Shown: piece after piece, positions 50,479 through 57,826 of the stretch
Layout of the letters: each line of letters starts with the position of its first letter
Position numbering within the stretch: position 1 is the first letter of the stretch
DNA from: Amycolatopsis sp. QT-25
GTDB lineage: Bacteria > Actinomycetota > Actinomycetes > Mycobacteriales > Pseudonocardiaceae
Assembly: GCF_029369745.1 (NCBI RefSeq)
Contig: NZ_CP120210.1
Coordinates: forward strand, 6,014,001-6,078,000
Direction: 5' to 3'
Length of the DNA: 64,000 nucleotides
The notes under the pieces: model-generated
The model's database searches: none
Seen by the model: the letters and a program-made list of their open reading frames with translations, nothing else
Told to the model about the DNA's origin: nothing
Translations under genes and position numbers: made by a program

Positions 50479-51156
50479 TCAGGGGAGCTTCCAGTTCACG
50501 GGACCGGCGCCCTGCTGCTCCAGCAGCTGGTTCGCCCGGCTGAAGGGGCGCGAGCCGAAGAAGCCGGCGTGCGCCGAAAGCGGGCTCGGGTGCGCGGACT
50601 CGATGCACGGCACCTTCCCCAGCATCGGCTTCAGGTTCCGCGCGTTGCGGCCCCACAGGATCGCCACCATCGGCTCCTCCCGGGCGGCGAGGGCCTTGAT
50701 GGCCTGCTCGGTGACCGCTTCCCAGCCCTTGCCCTGGTGCGAGTTCGACTTCCCGGGCTGCACCGTCAACGACCTGTTGAGCAACAGCACCCCCTGGTCG
50801 GCCCACGGCGTCAGGTCACCGTTGGACGGCAACGGGTGCCCGAGGTCTTCGCAGTACTCCTTGTAGATGTTGACCAGGCTCTTCGGGATCGGCCGGACGT
50901 CCGGCGCCACCGAAAAACTGAGGCCGACGGCGTGCCCGGGCGTCGGGTACGGGTCCTGGCCGACGATCAGCACCCGCACGTCGTGGAACGGCTGCTGGAA
51001 CGCCCGCAGCACGTGTTCACCCGCCGGGAGATAGGTCCGGCCCGCGGCGATCTCCGCGCGGAGGAACTCCCCCATCGCGGCGACCTCCGACGCCACCGGT
51101 TCGAGGGCTCGCGCCCAGCCTGCTTCGACGATGTCCTGCAGCGGTCGTGCGGTCAC
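50479..51156 (-). CDS. ung: Uracil-DNA glycosylase
   Basis: Ung removes uracil from DNA, starting base excision repair. The 225-residue protein has the catalytic-water motif VGQDPYPTPGHAVGLSFS near residue 65, VLLLNRSLTVQPGKSNSHQG and the His motif HPSPLSAHAGFFGSRPFSRANQLL. It starts at a GTG. It is separated from the decayed gene upstream by 20 bases. Confidence 0.96.
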   Translation of the reverse strand: MTARPLQDIVEAGWARALEPVASEVAAMGEFLRAEIAAGRTYLPAGEHVLRAFQQPFHDVRVLIVGQDPYPTPGHAVGLSFSVAPDVRPIPKSLVNIYKEYCEDLGHPLPSNGDLTPWADQGVLLLNRSLTVQPGKSNSHQGKGWEAVTEQAIKALAAREEPMVAILWGRNARNLKPMLGKVPCIESAHPSPLSAHAGFFGSRPFSRANQLLEQQGAGPVNWKLP

Positions 51157-51176
51157 GGTGTGCGAGCTTACTCACC

Positions 51177-51478
51177 TCACGCGAGACGCCTGAGTTCGGC
51201 CCGACAGAGTTCTCTGCGAAAAAGCACCGCACGCTCGGCATATCCGTCGACCACACGCTTGATCGTGTCGGCCCGGACGAAGTGTTCGGCCGCGTCTTCG
51301 CCGGGACGCCGGGCGCGATGGAGCCCACTGTCCACATGGGACCCCTGGGAGAGAACGGCGCCGGCCATCCCGCCGTCCTCGACGACGGTTCCGTTCAGCA
51401 CCATCGATCCCGACGCGACTGGACGCAGGCGTCGGGGTGGATCGACGGTTCGAGGTCGCCCAGTGCGCAGATCGGCAT
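51177..51478 (-). pseudogene. Remnant of a gamma-carbonic-anhydrase/hexapeptide-repeat gene
   Basis: The minus strand opens with a good AGGAG site and an ATG at 51478, MPICALGDLEPSIHPDACVQ, the start of a gamma-carbonic-anhydrase-like protein, but it stops after 27 codons. In a second frame GSMVLNGTVVEDGGMAGA and the C-terminal VDGYAERAVLFRRELCRAELRRLA follow, and in a third GSIAPGVPAKTRP, the expected LbH end. The family is usually about 170 residues, so some 230 bases and at least two frames are lost. It starts nine bases after the GNAT gene and was probably in its operon. Confidence 0.65.
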
Positions 51479-51486
51479 GGGTTCTC

Positions 51487-51957
51487 CTAACGCAGCGACT
51501 TGCCGAAGCAGATGCTCTCCGGTTCGTCCTTGTAGTACCCGAAACCCGGAACCTCCCGGTACCCCGCCGACAGGTACAGCGCGATGGCTTCCGGCTGTTT
51601 GTGACCGGTCTCCAGCACCATACGCAGCCGCCCGGCCTCGACGGCCGTCCGTTCCAGCTCGGCGAGGATCGCCCTCGCGAATCCACGTCCACGCGCCGAA
51701 GCCAGCACGAACATGCGCTTGATCTCGGCGTCACCGGGCAGCAGGGGATCCGGCCCGTCGTGCGCCCGCCAGGCACCGCACCCGACCGGGATGTCGTCGA
51801 GGTAGGCGGCCAGGAACAGTCCCCTCGGCGAGGCGAACTGCGCCGCGTCCATCGGCGTCTCGTCTTCGCTGCCGTACCGGGCGGCCAGTTCGAGCTGGGC
51901 TTCGGCCAGCAGTTTCACCGCATCGGGGTGGTCGTAGGGCAGCACGCGAAGGTCCAT
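51487..51957 (-). CDS. GNAT family N-acetyltransferase
   Basis: This 156-residue protein begins MDLRVLPYDHPDAVKLLAEA, shows AEIKRMFVLASARGRGFARAIL (acetyl-CoA site) and LVLETGHKQPEAIALYLSAGY-like LRMVLETGHKQPEAIALYLS, the GNAT fold. It ends with YYKDEPESICFGKSLR. The ATG at 51957 is at the start of the similarity. The divergent GNAT gene starts 51 bases upstream. The substrate is unknown. Confidence 0.85.
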   Translation of the reverse strand: MDLRVLPYDHPDAVKLLAEAQLELAARYGSEDETPMDAAQFASPRGLFLAAYLDDIPVGCGAWRAHDGPDPLLPGDAEIKRMFVLASARGRGFARAILAELERTAVEAGRLRMVLETGHKQPEAIALYLSAGYREVPGFGYYKDEPESICFGKSLR

Positions 51958-52008
51958 GAACGCGAGATTAGCGAGTGGACGAGCCGTCTCCCACCGTAGA
52001 TTGCGTTC

Positions 52009-52755
52009 ATGTCGATCGAAGCCTCCTTCACCGGCCTCGCCGAGGCTCCCCTGCGTCAGGCCCGCAACTCCGCCGCGTTCTGGGCCGCCACCGGCCGTTC
52101 CCGCGGCCACGAGGTGATCCGCCGTCGTGGCTTTCTCGCCGTCGCCGGTGACGAGCGTGCGGGGCTGCGGGTCCTGCTTCAGGAGCCCGACCTCACCGTC
52201 GCCGAACTGGCGGAGATCACCGAGCTCGCCGCGCGGGCGAAGGGGCCGGTGGAGGCCGAGGATCCCTTCAGCGCCACCGATCTGCACCACCTCGGAGACC
52301 TGCGCAGCTGGCAGATGCCCGTCATGCTGCGCCCGCCCGCCCCGGTCGCCGAACCCGCGATGGAGGTGCTCCGGGTGCGCGAGGAGGCGGACCTGCGGGC
52401 GGCCGAACGCGCGGTGCTTGAAGGTTTCGAACTCACGCGGTTCCGGCCGGGTGAGATGTTCCCCATGTCCATCCTCGAACAGCGTGGGGTCGCCGTGTTC
52501 GTCGCACGGCTCGACGGCGAGGTCGCCGGGGCGTGTGTCACGGTCGTCGAGGACGGCTTCGGCAGCCACTACTGGGTCGGCACGCCGGAGTCCTTCCGCT
52601 CTCGCGGCGTGGGACGGGCGGTGATGCTCGGTTCCCTCGTCCCGCTGGCGGAGCTGCCGGTCACCCTCACCGCCTCCCGGCTCGGTAGACCGCTATACGA
52701 ATCCCTCGGCTTCACCGTCGCCGCACCCTCGACCTGGTGGGCCGCACGCTCCTAG
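52009..52755 (+). CDS. GNAT family N-acetyltransferase (two-part)
   Basis: This 248-residue protein has a C-terminal GNAT domain at about 120-245 (AERAVLEGFELTRFRPGEMF, GACVTVVEDGFGSHYWVGTPESFRSRGVGRAVMLGSL) and a less conserved N-terminal half that may be a degenerate second GNAT. A TAGATT box six bases before the ATG at 52009 suggests a leaderless transcript. Its TAG stop and the convergent thiL stop share CTAG (52752-52755). Confidence 0.82.
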   Translation: MSIEASFTGLAEAPLRQARNSAAFWAATGRSRGHEVIRRRGFLAVAGDERAGLRVLLQEPDLTVAELAEITELAARAKGPVEAEDPFSATDLHHLGDLRSWQMPVMLRPPAPVAEPAMEVLRVREEADLRAAERAVLEGFELTRFRPGEMFPMSILEQRGVAVFVARLDGEVAGACVTVVEDGFGSHYWVGTPESFRSRGVGRAVMLGSLVPLAELPVTLTASRLGRPLYESLGFTVAAPSTWWAARS

Positions 52756-53708
52756 CGCCAGTGCTGCCAGCCGCTGTCGTGCCCGTACCGCTTCCCGTCC
52801 ACCGTCACCCCCGAATCCGGCATGGTGACGACGCCGATCTCGGTCCAGCCCTCCGGCAGGTCGGCGAACGAGGGGAAGGTCGCCGCGAACGCGTGGTCCT
52901 CACCGCCGGTGAGAACCCATTTCAGCGGGTCCGCGCCGAGCGCGGTGCCGACCTCGGTCAGCCTGCTCGACACGTCGAGATCCGCCGTGCGCACGTCGAT
53001 CCCGACGCCGGAGGCGGCAGCGATGTGGCCGAGGTCGGACAGGAGCCCGTCGGACACGTCGATCATGGCCGTCGCGCCGCCGTCGGCCGCGCGGATGCCC
53101 GCCTCGTAGTCCGGCTCGGGACAGCGCTGCGCGTTGACCACGCCGACCGGTGAGCGGAAACCCCGCCCGAGCACGGCGAGCCCGGCGGCGGCCCAGCCGA
53201 GCCGTCCGCAGACCGCGACGACGTCGCCGGGGCGGGCACCGGACCGGGTCACCGGTTCCCGGCCACCGAGGTCGCCGAGTGCGGTGACGCTGATCACGAT
53301 CTGCTCGGCGCGCACCATGTCGCCGCCGACGATCCCGACCCCCGCGCGGTCGGCTTCGAGCCACATGCCCCGGGTGAGTTCGGTGACGAGCGCCGTCTCG
53401 GTGTCCGGCGGGCAGGCGAATCCCATGAGGACGGACGTCGGGCGGGCCCCCATGGCGGCGATGTCGGTGAGGTTCACCGCGACCGCCTTGCGCCCCACCT
53501 GTTCGGCGCTGGACCAGTCGAGCCGGAAGTGGACGCCCTGCACGAGGACGTCGGTGGAGGCCACCGTCCGGCCGTCGGGGCTGGCCACGACGGCCGCGTC
53601 GTCCCCCGGTCCGAGCAGTGTCGTCTCCGGCTGTTTCCGGTCGGCGGTCACCGCCTCGATCAACCGGAATTCACCGGTCCCGGCGACCGTGCCGTCGTTC
53701 GGTGACAC
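52752..53708 (-). CDS. thiL: Thiamine-monophosphate kinase
   Basis: ThiL phosphorylates thiamine monophosphate to thiamine diphosphate. The 318-residue PurM-like protein has LGPGDDAAVVASPDG near residue 30, DWSSAEQVGRKAVAVNLTDIAAMGA, GGDMVRAEQIVISVTALG and IDVSDGLLSDLGHIAAASGVGID. Length is normal. Positions next to ung and the Lrp-like and DUF3515 genes are as in mycobacteria. Confidence 0.95.
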   Translation of the reverse strand: MSPNDGTVAGTGEFRLIEAVTADRKQPETTLLGPGDDAAVVASPDGRTVASTDVLVQGVHFRLDWSSAEQVGRKAVAVNLTDIAAMGARPTSVLMGFACPPDTETALVTELTRGMWLEADRAGVGIVGGDMVRAEQIVISVTALGDLGGREPVTRSGARPGDVVAVCGRLGWAAAGLAVLGRGFRSPVGVVNAQRCPEPDYEAGIRAADGGATAMIDVSDGLLSDLGHIAAASGVGIDVRTADLDVSSRLTEVGTALGADPLKWVLTGGEDHAFAATFPSFADLPEGWTEIGVVTMPDSGVTVDGKRYGHDSGWQHWR

Positions 53709-53841
53709 CCGTCACCTCCCCTTTCCCTTGTCCGGACAAATGTCGATCACCGATAGTCGGATGCCCTAGGTTTTTCCCGGGGCTGGCGATACGTTGCTAC
53801 AACGTTCCTACCTTGAGCCGACTTTTACGAAGGGGCGCGCC

Positions 53842-54075
53842 GTGGTCCACGCATACATCCTCATCCAGACCGAGGTCGGCAAAGCCGCCGCGGTCGCCGC
53901 GGAGATCTCCACCATCTCCGGTGTCACCAGTTCGGAGGATGTCACCGGCCCGTACGACGTCATCGTCAAGGCCGCCGCCGACACCGTCGACCAGCTCGGT
54001 CAGCTCGTGGTCGCCAAGGTGCAGAACGTGGAGGGCATCACGCGGACGCTGACCTGCCCGGTCGTCCACCTCTGA
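53842..54075 (+). CDS. Stand-alone Lrp/AsnC ligand-binding (RAM) domain protein
   Basis: This 77-residue protein is just the RAM domain: VHAYILIQTEVGKAAAVAAEI, SEDVTGPYDVIVKAAADTVDQL and VEGITRTLTCPVVHL. There is no helix-turn-helix. Such proteins bind amino acids and may act by pairing with full Lrp-type regulators. The GTG at 53842 has a GAAGGGG site eight bases before it. It is divergent from thiL and 19 bases upstream of the DUF3515 gene. Confidence 0.88.
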   Translation: MVHAYILIQTEVGKAAAVAAEISTISGVTSSEDVTGPYDVIVKAAADTVDQLGQLVVAKVQNVEGITRTLTCPVVHL

Positions 54076-54094
54076 CGAGTGGTGTAGTGGTCCG

Positions 54095-54637
54095 GTGGCT
54101 GACACGGACACCGGCGCTCCCCCGAAACCCCTCCTGATCGCGGCCGCCTGCCTGGCGGTGCTGCTCGTCGCGGGCGTGGCCGTCTTCGGGCTGACCCGCG
54201 GCGGGGAAACCGACGCCCCGGCCGCCGACGGTCCGCTCCCGCTCGTCCCGGTCCCGGCGCCGCAGTCGGGCTCGCCCGAGTGCGCGAAGCTCGTCGGCGC
54301 GCTTCCGCACGAGCTCACGTCGTCCGGGACCACGCTGGTCCGCCGGAAGCCGGCCGACCCCGCGCCCGAGGCGACGGTCGGCTGGGGCACCGGCGACCCG
54401 GTGGTCCTGCGATGCGGTCTCGGCAAGCCGCCGGAACTCACCCGCACCTCGCAACTGCGGACGATCAACGGCGTCCAGTGGCTGCAGGTCGGGGGTGAGG
54501 GCACCGCGACGTGGTTCGCGGTGGACCGTCCCGTCTACACGGCGCTCACCGTGCCGGACACCGCGGGGACCGGCCCGCTCCAGACCGTTTCCGAGGTCGT
54601 CGCCGCCCACCTCCCCGCGGTGCCGCTGCGGTTCTGA
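54095..54637 (+). CDS. DUF3515 membrane-anchored protein
   Basis: This 180-residue protein has an N-terminal membrane helix (PLLIAAACLAVLLVAGVAVF) and an extracytoplasmic domain with CAKLVGALP, VLRCGLGKPPEL, NGVQWLQV and a C-terminal VAAHLPAVPLRF. It is the DUF3515 family, found next to thiL and gpsA in mycobacteria (Rv2980-like). The function is unknown. The start is a GTG with a weak ribosome site, so it is probably coupled to the Lrp-domain gene. Confidence 0.85.
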   Translation: MADTDTGAPPKPLLIAAACLAVLLVAGVAVFGLTRGGETDAPAADGPLPLVPVPAPQSGSPECAKLVGALPHELTSSGTTLVRRKPADPAPEATVGWGTGDPVVLRCGLGKPPELTRTSQLRTINGVQWLQVGGEGTATWFAVDRPVYTALTVPDTAGTGPLQTVSEVVAAHLPAVPLRF

Positions 54638-54641
54638 ACGA

Positions 54642-55610
54642 TCAGGGCAGCAGCAGGCTCTTGCCGGTGTAGCGCCGCGCCTCGATGTCCGAATGCGCGA
54701 CGGACGCCTGCGCCAGCGGGTACGTCCGGCCGATGATCGGCGTCAGCTTCCCGTCGGCCGCCTGCCGCAGCACTTCCCGCACCCGGCGCGGGTTGTCGGG
54801 CCAGAATCCGACCAGCTGCGCCATGTCCACAATGGACAGCCGGGCGCGGTCGGCGGCGCCGATCACGGTCTCCGCACCGCTGGACATGCCGTAGCCGGAG
54901 AAGCGGCCGCCGTTCCTCAGCAAGGTCAGCGAGGCGGCGCCGAGTTCACCGCCGACGCCGTCGAAGACCACGTCCAGACGATGATCGCCGGTACGGGCGA
55001 GGACCTCTCCCGTCCAGTCCGCCGCCGAGTAGTCGACCGGCTCGGCCCCCAGTTTCCGCACGATGGCCGCCTTTTCGTCACCGCGGACCGCCGCGAAGAC
55101 CGTCGCGCCCGCCGCCCGGGCGAGCTGCACCAGCACGCTGCCGAGCCCGCCGACGCCGGGCGCCACCAGGATCCGCTCGCCTGCCTTGACCGGGGTCTTC
55201 TCCAGCAACGCCAGTGCGGTGCTGCCGTCGTCGAAAAGGGCGACCGCGTGCCGGGGATCCAGCCCGGCCGGAATCGGGAAGGTGTCGTCCGGCAGCGCGA
55301 CGACCGTATCCGCGTAGCCCCCGCCGTATCCGCCGGGCGCGTGGCTGAGCACCTGCTTTCCCAGCCACGTTTCGTCGACTCCGGCACCCACGGCGTCGAC
55401 GGTGCCCGCCACCGCCCCGCCCGGTACGTACGGCGGCTCGACCGCGAACACCTCGGGGCCGTCGCCTCGTCTGATGAGGGCGTCGAGCCAGCCGACCCCG
55501 GCCGCCGTCACCACGACGCGGAGCTCACCCTCCACCGGTTCGGGGGTCGGCACTTCGACCTGCTCGAGAACGCCGGGATCGCCGAACCGGGACACTCTGA
55601 TTTCTCGCAT
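54642..55610 (-). CDS. Zinc-binding dehydrogenase (quinone oxidoreductase type)
   Basis: This 322-residue MDR enzyme has an N-terminal GroES-like part (VPTPEPVEGELRVVVTAAGV), VPGGAVAGTVDAVG, and the NADPH-binding Rossmann domain ILVAPGVGGLGSVLVQLARAAG and ALLEKTPVKAGERI. Catalytic zinc ligands (GHE) are absent, which fits the quinone oxidoreductase branch. It is 33 bases downstream of the MocR-type regulator gene on the same strand; co-expression is possible. A TCCACAATGGA palindrome lies inside it. Confidence 0.88.
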   Translation of the reverse strand: MREIRVSRFGDPGVLEQVEVPTPEPVEGELRVVVTAAGVGWLDALIRRGDGPEVFAVEPPYVPGGAVAGTVDAVGAGVDETWLGKQVLSHAPGGYGGGYADTVVALPDDTFPIPAGLDPRHAVALFDDGSTALALLEKTPVKAGERILVAPGVGGLGSVLVQLARAAGATVFAAVRGDEKAAIVRKLGAEPVDYSAADWTGEVLARTGDHRLDVVFDGVGGELGAASLTLLRNGGRFSGYGMSSGAETVIGAADRARLSIVDMAQLVGFWPDNPRRVREVLRQAADGKLTPIIGRTYPLAQASVAHSDIEARRYTGKSLLLP

Positions 55611-55643
55611 GATCGCAAGCTATGACCTCCAGTTCGCTGGAGG

Positions 55644-57002
55644 TCAACCGAGCACGGTGATCAGCGGTTCGAGCACCGATCTCAGTGCCTCCCGCGAGCA
55701 ACCCGCGTAACCGATGAGAATGCCGAACACCGTCGGCGTCCCGGCGAAATGCCGGGCCAGCCCGTCGAGCCGGATACCGGCGCGTTCCGCGGCCGCCATC
55801 CGCGCCGCCTCGTCGGCGGCCGAGCCGCACGGGACGACCAGATGCGCGCCCGCGTCGTCGCCGAGCACCGGGATCCCCGCGGACGTCAGCGCGGCCGAAA
55901 CCAGGGACCGGCGTTCCGACAGCTCCCGCCGGAGCTTCCGCAGATGCCGCCCCAGATCGCCGTGCCGCGCCAGTTCGGCGAGCACCCGCTGCCCCGCCGG
56001 CGAAGGACGTGTCCCGGTCGCTTCGCGGTACTCCAGCACCGCGGCCGCCACCTGGGACGGCGCCACCATCCAGCCCGCGCCCAGCGCCGGGGTGAGGATC
56101 TTGCTCGTGGTGCCGAGATGCGCGACGACGTCGGGCGCGAGCGCGGCCAGCAACGGCAGCGGCGCGACGTCGAACCGCAGCTCGCCGTCGTAATCGTCCT
56201 CGATCACCAGCATGCCTTCGGCGCGGGCGAGTTCGACCAGTTCGACCCGGCGGGACGCGCTCATCCGGCTGCCGAGCGGATACTGGTGCGCGGGAGAGCA
56301 GAACACGGCGCGCACGTCGGCGGGGACGGCGTCCGGGCGCAAGCCCTCCTCGTCGACCGGGATCGGCACGACCCGCATCCCCGCGCGCCGGAACGCCTGC
56401 ACCGCACGCTGGTAACCCGGCTCCTCGATCGCGACCCGGTCGCCGCGCGAGAGCACCGCGCCCGCGAGTTCGATCACCGCCGCCGTCGTCCCGCCGGTGG
56501 CCAGCACCGTTCCGGCCGCGAGGCCGCGGTGGCGCAGGAGGTGCTCGGACACGGCGTCCCGGTACGCGAGCAGGCCGACCCTGTCCTCACGGTAGGTCGG
56601 GCGCGGATCGGCGGCGGCCCGCCACGCGCGACGCCAGGCGGCCTTCTCGACACCGTCGGCCCAGGGGACGCCCGGGGTGAGGTCGACCAGTGCGGGCGGT
56701 GTGGCGGGCGTGCCGGGCGCGGGACCTTTCGACGGCCTGTCCGCGGGCGGCGTGGTGGTGACATACGTGCCGGAGCCGTGACGGCCCGCGATCCAGCCCT
56801 CCGCGTGAAGCTGCTCGTACGCCGCCGACGTCACCGTGCGGCTGACGCCGAGCCTGCTGGCGAGTGCCCTGGTCGAGGGCAGCCTGTCGCCACCGCGCAG
56901 ATGCCCGTCGCCGGCGGCCGCGCGCAACGCGTCGGCCAGCTGGACCGCGAGCGGGACGAGCGAATCGCGGTCGAGGCTGACCGGCAGGGCGGTGTCGGAC
57001 AT
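55644..57002 (-). CDS. MocR-type regulator (GntR-aminotransferase fusion), PdxR-like
   Basis: This 452-residue protein fuses an N-terminal GntR winged helix (LVPLAVQLADALRAAAGDGHL, RLPSTRALASRLGVSRTVTSAAYEQL) to a class I aminotransferase-like domain (GTTAAVIELAGAVLSRGDRV, the pyridoxal-phosphate region VIEDDYDGEL and LGTTSKILTPALGAGWMV with the Schiff-base Lys). MocR proteins sense pyridoxal phosphate or related amino compounds. The ATG at 57002 has a GGAG site. The divergent gene is a PNPOx-like protein, so a PdxR-like role in vitamin B6 control is likely. Confidence 0.9.
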   Translation of the reverse strand: MSDTALPVSLDRDSLVPLAVQLADALRAAAGDGHLRGGDRLPSTRALASRLGVSRTVTSAAYEQLHAEGWIAGRHGSGTYVTTTPPADRPSKGPAPGTPATPPALVDLTPGVPWADGVEKAAWRRAWRAAADPRPTYREDRVGLLAYRDAVSEHLLRHRGLAAGTVLATGGTTAAVIELAGAVLSRGDRVAIEEPGYQRAVQAFRRAGMRVVPIPVDEEGLRPDAVPADVRAVFCSPAHQYPLGSRMSASRRVELVELARAEGMLVIEDDYDGELRFDVAPLPLLAALAPDVVAHLGTTSKILTPALGAGWMVAPSQVAAAVLEYREATGTRPSPAGQRVLAELARHGDLGRHLRKLRRELSERRSLVSAALTSAGIPVLGDDAGAHLVVPCGSAADEAARMAAAERAGIRLDGLARHFAGTPTVFGILIGYAGCSREALRSVLEPLITVLG

Positions 57003-57024
57003 GCTGATCTCCACACTTTCCAGA

Positions 57025-57071
57025 AGTGGCCTTCTCAAGTATAGGAGAATTGGCCGTTATTACAGGCCACT
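57025..57071. promoter_or_regulatory. Candidate MocR operator and promoter
   Basis: AGTGGCC (57025-57031) and GGCCACT (57065-57071) form an inverted repeat, and ATTGGCC (57049-57055) repeats the half-site 24 bases after the first. A minus-strand TATACT (57038-57043) lies between them and is a good -10 box for the MocR gene. The spacing of two direct sites plus an inverted one suits MocR dimers. Confidence 0.5.
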
Positions 57072-57092
57072 CTCGTGGGTGAGACTGCTCGC

Positions 57093-57746
57093 ATGTCCAC
57101 CCCGCTCTCTCCCACCGGCAGGACCACTCTCGGCCGCAAGAAGAACCGCGCGCTCAGCGACCGCTCGGCGCTGTACGCGGTGCTCGACGAAGGCCTGATC
57201 TGCCATCTCGGCGTCGTGCGCGACGGCGCCCCGCTGGTCGTCCCGACCGGCTACGGGCGCGACGGGAACACGCTCTATCTGCACGGATCGACCGGCGCCC
57301 GGAGCATGCGCGACTCCGACGGCGCCGAGGTCTGCGTCACGGTGACCCTGCTCGACGGCATCGTCTACGCGCGCTCGGTCAACAACCACTCGATGAACTA
57401 CCGCAGCGCCGTGATCCTGGGCAAGGCGGCCGCGGTCACCGACGCCGACCGCAAGAGGCACGGCCTCCGCGTGCTGACCGACCACCTCGCGCCCGGTTCG
57501 TGGGAGCACGCGCGGGACGTCGACGCGAAGGAGTTCGCGTCGGTTTCGGTGCTGGAACTGGACCTCACCGAGGCTTCGGTGAAGATGCGCGGCGAGGGTC
57601 CCGACGATCCCGAGGACGAGGTCGTGGCCGATCTCTCGTGGGCAGGGGTGCTGCCGGTGCGGACCGTGTTCGGGGAACCGGAACCGTCGGCGGACCTGGT
57701 TTCGGAGTGGATCGTGCCGGATCACGTGAAGGCGCGGGTCGGGTAG
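57093..57746 (+). CDS. Pyridoxamine 5'-phosphate oxidase-like flavin-binding protein
   Basis: This 217-residue protein has the split-barrel fold: LYAVLDEGLICHLGVVRDGAPLVVPTGYG, LYLHGSTGARSMR, VCVTVTLLDGIVYARS and NYRSAVILGKAAAV. It belongs to the PNPOx-like family that often binds FMN or F420, not necessarily true pyridoxamine phosphate oxidase. The ATG at 57093 is preferred over 57075 for homology. It is divergent from the MocR regulator, with shared operators between them. Confidence 0.87.
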   Translation: MSTPLSPTGRTTLGRKKNRALSDRSALYAVLDEGLICHLGVVRDGAPLVVPTGYGRDGNTLYLHGSTGARSMRDSDGAEVCVTVTLLDGIVYARSVNNHSMNYRSAVILGKAAAVTDADRKRHGLRVLTDHLAPGSWEHARDVDAKEFASVSVLELDLTEASVKMRGEGPDDPEDEVVADLSWAGVLPVRTVFGEPEPSADLVSEWIVPDHVKARVG

Positions 57747-57755
57747 CGCTCACCG

Positions 57756-57816
57756 GCGTGCGATGAAGGACGCTTTCCTGGCGAATTTTGCCAGGAAAGC
57801 GTCCTTCATCGCACGC
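57756..57816. terminator. 27-bp perfect bidirectional terminator palindrome
   Basis: Arms at 57756-57782 (core ATGAAGGACGCTTTCCTGGC) and 57790-57816 are exact complements around GAATTTT. It is the longest perfect stem in the window and lies between two convergent genes. Confidence 0.8.
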
Positions 57817-57826
57817 GCGGGAGGGG

